A stretch of 64,000 nt of DNA from the NCBI GenBank assembly GCA_039640505.1, contig CP046865.1, positions 1,054,001 through 1,118,000 on the forward strand. Reading direction: 5' to 3'. Made by a program: the position numbers and the translations under genes. This document shows, piece after piece, positions 1-8,096 of the stretch (position 1 is the first letter of the stretch; every line of letters starts with the position of its first letter). Origin of the DNA: Rhodobacteraceae bacterium Araon29 (GTDB lineage: Bacteria > Pseudomonadota > Alphaproteobacteria > Rhodobacterales > Rhodobacteraceae). The notes below the pieces were generated by a model that saw only the letters and a program-made list of their open reading frames with translations, searched no databases and was not told where the DNA came from.

Positions 1-76
1 ATTTCATTTAATTTTAGACCGTTACGTTTGCTGCACGGTTTACAAACGCAAGCTTAGTTAGGGTAAGGCGCAAACT

Positions 77-3076
77 ATGGAGGATTGGGAAAATATCGCG
101 CAACGTCTTTTCGGTGCTTCGGCGAATTTAAAGCCACTCGCAGGAGAATATGATCTAAACTTTCTTGCAACTTGGGATACGCAGTCTTGCATTTTAAAGG
201 TAATGCGTCCGGATTGTGAACACTCGTTTATCGATATGCAAATCAAGGCATTACTTCATCTCAAAGAAAGCGACGAAGCTTTACCTATTCCAGATGTTTA
301 TAGGTTCACAGAAAACCGGTTCATTGTGATGGAAAACCAGCGGCTTGTTTGGGCACAATCTCGGCTTGAGGGCGGCGCACTAGCAACAATAAAAGAAAAG
401 CCTGTTGCGCTTCTTGAGGAATTTGGAAGCTATATGGCCCGCATTGATAAATGTTTGGAAGATTTTGATCATCCTAACTTGGGAAGTTCGTACAAGTGGA
501 ATCTTTTAAATGGCCTTTGGATTTATGAGCACCTTGACGCAATTAAAGATCTGAAAAGAAGGTCGCTGATTAAATCGATATGTGATCAGTTTTCTAGCCT
601 TCTTCCACAACTACATGCCTTGCCAATTCAAGCTTTGCACAATGATTTTAACGACTACAATGTTCTTGTGCAGACTCATAAACCGGACCATTTCTCAATT
701 TCCGGTTTGATTGATTTTGGTGATATGGCGAAAGGGCCTGCAATAATCGATTTTTCTATCGGTGGTGCCTATTGCCTGCTTGATACAATTCGTCCAATGA
801 CAAGTTTTGCGGCCCTCATAAAAGGCTATAACAGTAAGCGGCCTCTGTCCGAAGAAGAAATTGCACTTGCGTATCCTGCGGCGTTAATGCGCTTGGCCGT
901 ATCAGTCGTAAATTCAACTTTAGAGGGCGCAAAAAATCCAAACGACCCTTATATTACTATCACCCAAGCGCCGGCTTGGGACTTTTTAGAAAATGCCATG
1001 ATTGACCCCAACCTGATGGAAGCGCGCCTGCGTGTTGCCTGTGGGTATCCAGTTACTAAAACTGCGGCGCGGGTTTCAGATTTTATTGCCAGAGAAAATG
1101 GGAAATTTGCTCCTGTTTTGGATTGTGATCTTGCGTCTGCGGAAGTGGCTTGTGCTTCTGTTGATCACTCCAATATTCCACAAAATCCATTTAGCATAAC
1201 CAGTGAAGAGGCAGCACAAATTGGATTTGCAGACCAAAGTGATGCGATCTCTATAGGAGGATATGGCGAGCCGCGTCTAATCTATACAGCGCCTTCGTTC
1301 ATGCTTGGCCATCATATACCAAATGGAAGGAGAACCGTTCATATTGGTGTGGATGTCTTTGTTAAAGCAGGAACTGCAGTAAATGCCCCCCTCGCAGCCA
1401 AGGTTCTATGCGTCGAAAATAGGGAAGGACATCTTGATTATGGTGGCATGGTTATCCTGTCACATGTCACTCCTGAAAACGACGAATTTTTCACCTTATA
1501 TGGACATCTTGATCCCAGTAGCATCGAGCACCTAGATGCTGGAAGCGAAATTTCGGCGGGTGAGTGCTTTGCGAGATTAGGTGACCAAACCCACAACGGA
1601 GGATGGAGCCCCCATCTTCACTTTCAATTGGCGCTTTTGACCGATGGGTTGAGCCAAGATTGGCCAGGTGTTGTCGATCCGGTTGAACTTTCCTTCTGGA
1701 GTAGAGTTTTTCCAAACCCAGCAGCACTTATGAACCTTTCGAATGAGCAAGTGTCTTATCAAAGGATCGATGAGGCTCAACTTTTGGAAAAGCGTAAAAC
1801 CAAGTTTGCCCAAAACTTGAAGCTTAGTTATGAAGCGCCTCTTACTTTTGTGCGCGGCTGGAAACATTTTCTATTCGATCAGGATGGCCAGCCCTTTCTA
1901 GATGCCTATAACAATGTGCCCCACGTGGGGCATGCGCATCCGCGTATCCGGAATGTGGCCCAGGATCAGTTGGCCAGAGTGAATTCTAACACGCGCTATC
2001 TTCATCCCGCGCAGATAGCCTTTGCTGAAAAACTAACGCAAAGAACACCCAACAATTTATCGGTTTGTTTTTTTATAAATTCTGGCTCGGAAGCCAATGA
2101 ACTAGCGTTTAGATTGGCTCGTGCACATTCAGGTGGCAAAGACACGATCGTCCTGGACGAGGCATATCATGGCAATACTAATGGCACGATTGATATCTCG
2201 CCCTATAAATTCAATCGTAAAAATGGAGTAGGTAAGCCCGATTGGGTCGAGATAATTGCATCCCCAGATGATTATCAAGGCGCATTTTTGCGAAATGATC
2301 CCCTAGCAGGCGAAAAATTTGCTGCGCTGACGGATGCGGCGCTGGATAACATTCGTAGGCGCGGCGGTCGGCTGGCCTGCTTCATTGCTGAGACCTTTCC
2401 GAGTGTTGGGGGACAGATCATTCCCCCTAAAGGATATCTTGAGGCTGTGTACAGCCGCGTCAGAGCTGAAGGCGGCGTCTGTATCGCAGATGAAGTTCAA
2501 ACTGGTCTTGGCCGTTTAGGAGAAAACTACTTTGCTTTTGAAGAGCAAGGTGTTGTTCCAGATATTATCGTTTTAGGAAAACCTCTTGGAAACGGACATC
2601 CCATAGGAGCAGTTATCACAACGCCTGAGATTGCAGCGAGCTTTGACAATGGCATTGAATTTTTTTCGACCTTTGGGGCCTCAACCCTGTCTTGCCGTAT
2701 AGGAAAAGAAGTTCTCGATATTGTCGACCAAGAAAATCTGTCCCAAAATGCAGAAATTGTTGGCAAACGGCTGCTTGATGGCATGGAATTATTGAAAGAA
2801 AAGTATCATGTTGTCGGGGATGTGCGTGGGCGCGGGCTCTTCTTGGGTTTGGAGTTGGTTAAAGACAAAACGTCAAAGATACCGGCGTCGGGTTTGGCAG
2901 GCTTTGTCATTGAACGTATGCGGAACAAGCGTGTGCTTTTAGGAACTGAGGGGCCGCATGAGAATGTCTTAAAAATTCGTCCCCCTCTGACCATTGATGC
3001 GCCAGCAGCTGATTTTTTGCTTTCGCAATTGGACGAGACTTTAAAGGAAGGCATTGAATTAGGGGGGTTAATTTAA
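77..3076 (+). CDS. APH-like kinase / M23 peptidase / class III aminotransferase fusion
   Basis: A 999-residue protein with three domains. Residues about 1-330 are an aminoglycoside-phosphotransferase/choline-kinase fold, with the catalytic loop H188-x-D190-(x4)-N195 and the metal-binding DFG at 213-215. Residues about 400-535 are an M23 (LytM-type) peptidase module with H422-x-x-x-D426, YGH at 475-477 and HLH at 513-515. Residues about 570-999 are a PLP-dependent class III aminotransferase with DEVQTG at 805-810 and the probable Schiff-base lysine K835. In animals the separate hydroxylysine kinase (APH fold) and 5-phosphohydroxylysine phospho-lyase (class III fold) act in sequence, as does ethanolamine-phosphate phospho-lyase on its substrate. 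The fusion therefore suggests phosphorylation and then elimination on an amino alcohol; the substrate is inferred only. No signal peptide is visible, so the M23 domain seems cytoplasmic and its role is unclear. The ATG at 77 follows an AAGG-type ribosome site. The gene stands alone. Confidence 0.85.
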   Translation: MEDWENIAQRLFGASANLKPLAGEYDLNFLATWDTQSCILKVMRPDCEHSFIDMQIKALLHLKESDEALPIPDVYRFTENRFIVMENQRLVWAQSRLEGGALATIKEKPVALLEEFGSYMARIDKCLEDFDHPNLGSSYKWNLLNGLWIYEHLDAIKDLKRRSLIKSICDQFSSLLPQLHALPIQALHNDFNDYNVLVQTHKPDHFSISGLIDFGDMAKGPAIIDFSIGGAYCLLDTIRPMTSFAALIKGYNSKRPLSEEEIALAYPAALMRLAVSVVNSTLEGAKNPNDPYITITQAPAWDFLENAMIDPNLMEARLRVACGYPVTKTAARVSDFIARENGKFAPVLDCDLASAEVACASVDHSNIPQNPFSITSEEAAQIGFADQSDAISIGGYGEPRLIYTAPSFMLGHHIPNGRRTVHIGVDVFVKAGTAVNAPLAAKVLCVENREGHLDYGGMVILSHVTPENDEFFTLYGHLDPSSIEHLDAGSEISAGECFARLGDQTHNGGWSPHLHFQLALLTDGLSQDWPGVVDPVELSFWSRVFPNPAALMNLSNEQVSYQRIDEAQLLEKRKTKFAQNLKLSYEAPLTFVRGWKHFLFDQDGQPFLDAYNNVPHVGHAHPRIRNVAQDQLARVNSNTRYLHPAQIAFAEKLTQRTPNNLSVCFFINSGSEANELAFRLARAHSGGKDTIVLDEAYHGNTNGTIDISPYKFNRKNGVGKPDWVEIIASPDDYQGAFLRNDPLAGEKFAALTDAALDNIRRRGGRLACFIAETFPSVGGQIIPPKGYLEAVYSRVRAEGGVCIADEVQTGLGRLGENYFAFEEQGVVPDIIVLGKPLGNGHPIGAVITTPEIAASFDNGIEFFSTFGASTLSCRIGKEVLDIVDQENLSQNAEIVGKRLLDGMELLKEKYHVVGDVRGRGLFLGLELVKDKTSKIPASGLAGFVIERMRNKRVLLGTEGPHENVLKIRPPLTIDAPAADFLLSQLDETLKEGIELGGLI

Positions 3077-3424
3077 GGGGTCTTGTCCGCCATAATCTCG
3101 ATTGTACTTCTTTACCAGAACGAGATGGCCATTATTCAAACATTTTGAGAAGGTAACAAAGCTGTTTTCAAAATGGGATTCAGATTTTCAGTTTTGTTAA
3201 AAAGGAACTCAATTGGGTTGAAAAAAACAGATACTAACAACATCCATTCCCACTGGAAGATGAACCTCAATCTCCCACGGTAGACTTAATATGTGTGGAT
3301 AGCCGTATCTCTTTCGTACCGCTTGCATTCCTCTTTATGAGAGCTCAGCGAAGTTAATAGCTCGGTTTAACGTGATAGGGTCAGCGGTATTTACATTAGT
3401 AAAATCAAGCAAAAGCTATAGCTC
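3077..3424. other. Intergenic gap, 348 bp
   Basis: Convergent gap between the fusion gene and the BlaR1-like gene. It contains one copy of a dispersed repeat (3199-3225). I see no ORF with recognisable similarity, no RNA gene and no convincing terminator hairpin. Confidence 0.5.
3199..3225 (+). repeat. Dispersed intergenic repeat, copy 1
   Basis: The core AAAAGGAACTCAATTGGGT is shared, with few differences, with 11555-11581 and 22892-22918. All three are in non-coding DNA in the same orientation. Downstream of the core this copy has TGAAAA where the others have CAAAAA. It could be an eroded insertion-sequence end or a small non-autonomous element. Confidence 0.6.
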
Positions 3425-4555
3425 CTATCTCCCAAATCCATTAATTACATCCAATCGCTCTAAGTTCACAATTGTAGAGAGCATAATCCGGTCTTGGCTC
3501 CAATCACTTCCTGTATGAATTATGATTGAAGAAAACACGACAAAGGCCATCAATGACAGCATTAGGAACCAGAGTTTGCGTGGCGCCTGCGGTTCTGTGG
3601 GTAAATCAAAAAGCGAGGTAACACGGCGTTTTAAAAAACTGACGGAATTAGTGCTCAACGAAAATCTATCCACTCGTGCAAATGCAATAGCAGGCACAAT
3701 GACTGGCATGCCATCTTTATATTTCAAACTGTTCTGACATACCCTTAAGAGGCATTCACCATAGTCTTTTATACTAATTTTTTTACGTGATAGAATTTGC
3801 TGATCGCACGACAGTTCGCGCAATTGATCTACAATACGCTTCCACAAAATAAAGGCGGGGTTCCAGAAAAAGAGGGGCCGGAGAAATTCTAAAGCAATTT
3901 CCCAACTGATATCGCCTTGCCGTATATGTTGGAATTCATGCGCCATTGCCATGCGCAGATCCTCTGATCTTTCCAAAAGCGCCAAGGGCATAATGATGTA
4001 ATGGTTGCGCAAGCCGCGGGTTGAAAAAGGTATCTGTGTGGTTTCGCACACTCGAATGTGGATATTATTGAAGTGGCGCCATTCATAACTATTTTTAATG
4101 ATCCTGCGTAGCCGGCGTACGCTTAGCGCTGTTCGTAAAGTACTAACAGTAAATCCACCCAATAAGAATATCATGATGAAAAGACTTGTTGTGGATCCTA
4201 AGCTGACTATTTCCGTTGTCCACTCATTGCGTAAACTGAGAAATTTTTCAAACTCAGACGCCTTCATTTGAAATCCACCGTCTAGGTAAACTGCGATAGC
4301 AAAATCTGACACATTCATTGGAGAATGGCTGCCAAAAATGCCGGTTTTCATGAGCGTAGATAGACCCCAAACAAAAAAAGGACTGATCAAAACAGCAATG
4401 AATGTGCTATTTAATAGCCTGAGCATAGATTTGAATTCGCGATAAAATCCGAGCTTACTCAATATAAAATGTACAAATACCCAAGTCAAAAACGCAAATA
4501 TGATCATTAAATTTGCGTCGATGTACGCATTTAAAAGAGCATTACCCAGAACCAT
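3425..4555 (-). CDS. M56-family (BlaR1/MecR1-like) membrane metallopeptidase
   Basis: 376 residues. Hydrophobic segments lie near residues 10-35, 48-70 and 120-140, and another near the C-terminus. The zinc-protease motif is H206-E-F-Q-H210, and E247 in an ELSCD context is the likely third ligand. This matches the peptidase domain of BlaR1/MecR1 antirepressors. The long extracytoplasmic penicillin-binding sensor domain of true BlaR1 is absent: only a short tail follows the last membrane segment. The gene overlaps the upstream BlaI-like repressor gene by 14 bp, so the two are co-translated. By family logic the peptidase would inactivate that repressor after an envelope signal. The signal is unknown, and beta-lactam sensing should not be assumed. 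Confidence 0.8.
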   Translation of the reverse strand: MVLGNALLNAYIDANLMIIFAFLTWVFVHFILSKLGFYREFKSMLRLLNSTFIAVLISPFFVWGLSTLMKTGIFGSHSPMNVSDFAIAVYLDGGFQMKASEFEKFLSLRNEWTTEIVSLGSTTSLFIMIFLLGGFTVSTLRTALSVRRLRRIIKNSYEWRHFNNIHIRVCETTQIPFSTRGLRNHYIIMPLALLERSEDLRMAMAHEFQHIRQGDISWEIALEFLRPLFFWNPAFILWKRIVDQLRELSCDQQILSRKKISIKDYGECLLRVCQNSLKYKDGMPVIVPAIAFARVDRFSLSTNSVSFLKRRVTSLFDLPTEPQAPRKLWFLMLSLMAFVVFSSIIIHTGSDWSQDRIMLSTIVNLERLDVINGFGR

Positions 4556-4937
4556 TTTTCAATCTCCTATCCAGAAGTGCTCGAATCTCCTCTAATGATT
4601 CTTCGGTCAAATCGGTGTCATCAACGAGCCGAGCCACAAGCGAGGCGGGTGTATCGTCAAATAATTTTTCTGACAGGTTTTTGAGTGAGCGTGCCTGATA
4701 CGCATCTTTTGCCAGCAAAGGTTGATAGACAAAAGTTTTTCCTTGTTTCGTACTGATTACAAATTCTTTTTGTTCCAATATTCTAAGGATTGTTGCCGCT
4801 GATGTGTAAGCTAAATTGCGGCCCTCTTCGAGGTTGGCAAGAACATCTCTCACAGAGCCAGTTTGGATATTCCAAAGAACAGTCATGAATTCCAACTCGA
4901 CTTCCGTTAGAAATTCACTTTTCTTTTTTTGCCGCAT
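4542..4937 (-). CDS. BlaI/MecI/CopY-family transcriptional repressor
   Basis: 131 residues. The N-terminal winged helix (about residues 10-80) begins with the family-typical LTEVELEFMTVLW stretch, followed by a helical C-terminal dimerisation tail. BlaI-type repressors bind a palindrome in their own promoter and are cleaved after activation of the partner M56 peptidase. Here the partner is the overlapping downstream gene. No beta-lactamase or obvious target gene is adjacent. The 115-bp region upstream (4938-5052) presumably holds the promoter, but I could not identify a clear BlaI-type operator in it. Confidence 0.85.
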   Translation of the reverse strand: MRQKKKSEFLTEVELEFMTVLWNIQTGSVRDVLANLEEGRNLAYTSAATILRILEQKEFVISTKQGKTFVYQPLLAKDAYQARSLKNLSEKLFDDTPASLVARLVDDTDLTEESLEEIRALLDRRLKNGSG

Positions 4938-5052
4938 TCTGACTTGTCCTTAACACCGTGAAGCTACCCAACCCAATTTCGTTTTCTAACTAAATACTAA
5001 GTCTTTCGTTTTTCCAAGGAAATTCTTGAAGAAGCTCGTTTTTGCAAAGGAA

Positions 5053-5331
5053 TTAAACTTTTGTAAAACAAAATACGGCCCAAGCAAGACTGATAAAAAC
5101 AGGGCCCCAAAGCGGCATTCCCATAAGCCCTAACCAAGCTAGGAAAATATAGACACTACCCAAAAGAGTGATGAAAAGCCGGTCCCCCCGAGTGGTTTTA
5201 AGACCCAAAATGCCCCGACGTTCGGCCCCTCCGGGTGCGCGAATTTCCAAAATTGTAATCACGCCCATTGCCGAAAAAATCCCAATAAAGATTAAGGCCG
5301 TCGGCCAAGTCCATGCCATCCAAGTAAACAT
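5053..5331 (-). CDS. glpU: DUF2160 membrane protein of the glycerol ABC transporter
   Basis: 92 residues with hydrophobic segments near the N-terminus and across the C-terminal half, so a small inner-membrane protein. DUF2160 proteins are found in rhizobial and roseobacter glycerol ABC operons (glpSTPQUV). Here the gene is last and overlaps the upstream permease gene by one base, so it belongs to the same transcript. Its role in transport is not established; it may be an accessory subunit of the membrane complex. The symbol is assigned by family and synteny. Confidence 0.8.
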   Translation of the reverse strand: MFTWMAWTWPTALIFIGIFSAMGVITILEIRAPGGAERRGILGLKTTRGDRLFITLLGSVYIFLAWLGLMGMPLWGPVFISLAWAVFCFTKV

Positions 5332-6128
5332 TACACCCTCCCTAGAGCAAAGCCTTTGGCGATATAGTTTCGAACAAAATAAATCACGATCGCCCCGGGA
5401 ATAATTGTCAGTGTTCCAGCTGCAGCAAGCAGTCCTAATTCATATCCTGCACTTGATGCGGTTTTGGTCATAGTCGCCGCAATCGGCTTGGCTTCGACGG
5501 CGGTTAACGTTTTTGCAAGCAAAAGCTCAACCCAGGAAAACATAAAACAGAAAAATGCCGCTACGCCGACACCTGCCTTGATCGTGGGCAGGAAAATTGT
5601 CACAAAAAACCGGGGAAATGAATATCCATCAACAGCGGCTGTTTCATCGAGTTCTTTAGGAACGCTGCTCATAAATCCTTCTAAAATCCACACGGCCAGA
5701 GGGATATTGAAAAGGCAATGCGCCAAAGCCACTGATAAATGCGTATCAAATAATCCAACTGCTGAATACAATTGGAAAAACGGCAAGGCAAAAACAGCTG
5801 CGGGTGCCATTCGATTGGTCAAAAGCCAGAAAAATAGCTGTTTGTCGCCCAAGAAACTATACCTGGAAAACGCATAGGCCGCAGGAAGCGCAAAGGCCAC
5901 TGAAATCACAGTATTAAGCGAGACATAGATTATGGAATTTATATAACCCCAATACCAGGTTGGGTCTGTAAAGATAACTCGGTAGTTTTCAAATGTCCAA
6001 GTTTGCGGGAAAAGCGAAAAGCCTGAGAGTATTTCACCGGTTGTTTTAAAGCTCATGGCCACCAGCCAATAAATTGGAAGCAATAAAAACAGAATATAGA
6101 GGATGGGAACCAAAGACCGTTTAGACAT
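5331..6128 (-). CDS. glpQ: Glycerol-type ABC transporter permease (second)
   Basis: 265 residues with six predicted membrane segments and the binding-protein-dependent permease EAA loop (ETAAVDG, about 162-168) that contacts the ATPases. It overlaps the upstream permease gene by 8 bp and the downstream DUF2160 gene by 1 bp, which indicates tight translational coupling. Family and operon order match the GlpQ permease of the rhizobial glycerol transporter. Note that this GlpQ is not the glycerophosphodiesterase of the same name in enterobacteria. The glycerol substrate is inferred from synteny, and a related polyol is possible. Confidence 0.85.
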   Translation of the reverse strand: MSKRSLVPILYILFLLLPIYWLVAMSFKTTGEILSGFSLFPQTWTFENYRVIFTDPTWYWGYINSIIYVSLNTVISVAFALPAAYAFSRYSFLGDKQLFFWLLTNRMAPAAVFALPFFQLYSAVGLFDTHLSVALAHCLFNIPLAVWILEGFMSSVPKELDETAAVDGYSFPRFFVTIFLPTIKAGVGVAAFFCFMFSWVELLLAKTLTAVEAKPIAATMTKTASSAGYELGLLAAAGTLTIIPGAIVIYFVRNYIAKGFALGRV

Positions 6129-7002
6129 CTTTATCGCCTCCTTTTGAGCTTTCTTGCGTCATCAAGGTGTAAAACAACCAAGAGACAAGCAGCGTGATAG
6201 CAAAATAAATCAACGACATGGCGGCCGCTGGCCCAAGATCAAATTGGCCAAGAGCTATTTTGACAAGATCAATTGACAAAAGCGTGGTGGAATTTCCCGG
6301 ACCGCCCCCTGTGAGTACAAAAATCTCGGTATAAATATTGAAGCTGTCCATAAAGCGAAGCAGGATCGCGATGGTCAACACCTGCTTCATTTTAGGCAAT
6401 TGGATATAGCGAAAGACTGACCAATTGGATGCCCCATCTATTTTTGCAGCTTGGTAATAAGCATCTGGTATCGACACCAGTCCAGCATAACACAGCAATA
6501 CGACAAGCGATGTCCAATGCCATACATCCATGGTGATGATGGTAATCCACGCTGCCAGTGGATTTTGGGTCATATCATAATCGATGCCCAATGAATGGTT
6601 CATGAAATACCCAAGCAAACCGATATCGGGCAAAGTAAAGATGTTCCACATCGCCCCCACGACATTCCAAGGAATGAGCATTGGCAATGCCATCAACACA
6701 AGGCACACCGGCACCCATAGCCCCTGTCTTGGCATCGACAAAGCAATGGCAATACCCAAGGGAACCTCAATGATTAAAATCAAACCGGTAAATAGAAACT
6801 GTCGGCCAAGTGCGGCATGAAACCGATCCGAATGGAGCAATTTTTCAAACCAACCAAGACCTTCCCAGAAAAACAGATTATTACCAAAGGTTTCTTGCAC
6901 CGAATAATTGACCACGGTCATCATTGGGATGAGCGCGTTAAAAGCCACCAAAAGCACGACCGGAAGGACAAAGAACCATCCTCTATGATTTAGGGTTTTC
7001 AT
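6121..7002 (-). CDS. glpP: Glycerol-type ABC transporter permease (first)
   Basis: 293 residues with six hydrophobic segments and an EAA-type loop (QAAKIDG at about 184-190), as in the MalF/UgpA-like half of CUT1 importers. It overlaps the preceding ATPase gene by 4 bp (an ATGA-type junction) and the next permease gene by 8 bp. With the second permease it should form the transmembrane heterodimer that receives substrate from the binding protein encoded at 9296-11032. Confidence 0.85.
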   Translation of the reverse strand: MKTLNHRGWFFVLPVVLLVAFNALIPMMTVVNYSVQETFGNNLFFWEGLGWFEKLLHSDRFHAALGRQFLFTGLILIIEVPLGIAIALSMPRQGLWVPVCLVLMALPMLIPWNVVGAMWNIFTLPDIGLLGYFMNHSLGIDYDMTQNPLAAWITIITMDVWHWTSLVVLLCYAGLVSIPDAYYQAAKIDGASNWSVFRYIQLPKMKQVLTIAILLRFMDSFNIYTEIFVLTGGGPGNSTTLLSIDLVKIALGQFDLGPAAAMSLIYFAITLLVSWLFYTLMTQESSKGGDKDV

Positions 7003-8084
7003 TGTGTTTCCCCACTTCTTTGGGTGGCAATCCAGCCATTTTGGTAAAGCCGTGTTTTTGCAGGATCAAATGTTAACCATATGGCTTCACCTTGTACCGG
7101 CGGTGCATCTTCAACCACAGCTTTGACGACATGATCGCCAACCATCGCCTCAACAATACTCAACCGGCCCACATCCGAAACAGAGCGCACAGTGGCCGCC
7201 ATCCCTTGGGTGCCAAGTGTCACAAACTCTGGACGGATACCAATTTGAAGCTCGCCAGAGGTCCCTTTCATAATCGGTCCTTCAAGTTCAATCTTTTTGC
7301 CATTGAACAGGGCTGCTCCGTTTTGGACCTGACAGGGTAAAACATTCATTCCCGGCGACCCAATGAAATGGCCGACAAACGTATGAGAAGGTCTTTCAAA
7401 CAACTCAATCGGCGTGCCAATTTGAACGATTTGACCATCCTGCATCACCACCACTTGATCCGCGAATGTAAGCGCCTCGGTTTGGTCATGGGTCACATAG
7501 ATCATTGTGGCTTTGACCTTCTGGTGCAACTCTTTGAGCTTCGAGCGCAGCTTCCACTTCAAATGTGGGTCAATTACGGTCAGAGGTTCATCAAACATGA
7601 CCACATTCACGTTTTCACGCACCAATCCCCGCCCCATAGAAATTTTTTGTTTGGTGTCTGGGGCCAATCCAGAGGCATGGATGTTAAGCAATTCGGTCAA
7701 TTCAAGCATTGCTGCAATCTCATGCACCCTAACCTTGACAGTTGCTTCGTCAACAGAGCGGTTGCGCAATGGAAAAGCTAAATTGTCGTAGACCGTCATA
7801 GTGTCGTATATAACCGGAAATTGAAAAACCTGTGCGATGTTCCGTTGGTCAGGGGCAAAGCTGGTAACATCTTTGCCATCAAATAAAACTTGCCCATCCG
7901 AGGGCGTCAAAAGTCCTGAAATAATGTTCAGTAAAGTCGACTTTCCGCAGCCAGAAGGACCAAGCAGCGCATAAGCACCACCGTCATCCCAGTCAAGATT
8001 GATTTCCTTAAGTGCATAATCGTCTAAATCCCGCGGAGAGGGAAGATAGCTATGACGCAGATTGGATAATGTTATTTTTGCCAT
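6999..8084 (-). CDS. glpT: Glycerol-type ABC transporter ATPase with degenerate signature motif
   Basis: 361 residues: an ABC ATPase domain plus a C-terminal OB-like (TOBE) regulatory domain. Walker A is GPSGCGKS at 42-49, Walker B with the catalytic glutamate is FDEP at 164-167, and the H-loop histidine is H199 in YVTHD. The LSGGQ signature is missing: the equivalent stretch reads LAPDTKQ at 140-146. The partner ATPase encoded just upstream keeps LSGGQ but lacks the H-loop histidine, so the two probably form an obligate heterodimer with one working site. The gene starts 12 bp after the partner's stop and overlaps the permease gene downstream. Confidence 0.85.
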   Translation of the reverse strand: MAKITLSNLRHSYLPSPRDLDDYALKEINLDWDDGGAYALLGPSGCGKSTLLNIISGLLTPSDGQVLFDGKDVTSFAPDQRNIAQVFQFPVIYDTMTVYDNLAFPLRNRSVDEATVKVRVHEIAAMLELTELLNIHASGLAPDTKQKISMGRGLVRENVNVVMFDEPLTVIDPHLKWKLRSKLKELHQKVKATMIYVTHDQTEALTFADQVVVMQDGQIVQIGTPIELFERPSHTFVGHFIGSPGMNVLPCQVQNGAALFNGKKIELEGPIMKGTSGELQIGIRPEFVTLGTQGMAATVRSVSDVGRLSIVEAMVGDHVVKAVVEDAPPVQGEAIWLTFDPAKTRLYQNGWIATQRSGETQ

Positions 8085-8096
8085 TTCAGTTTCGCC

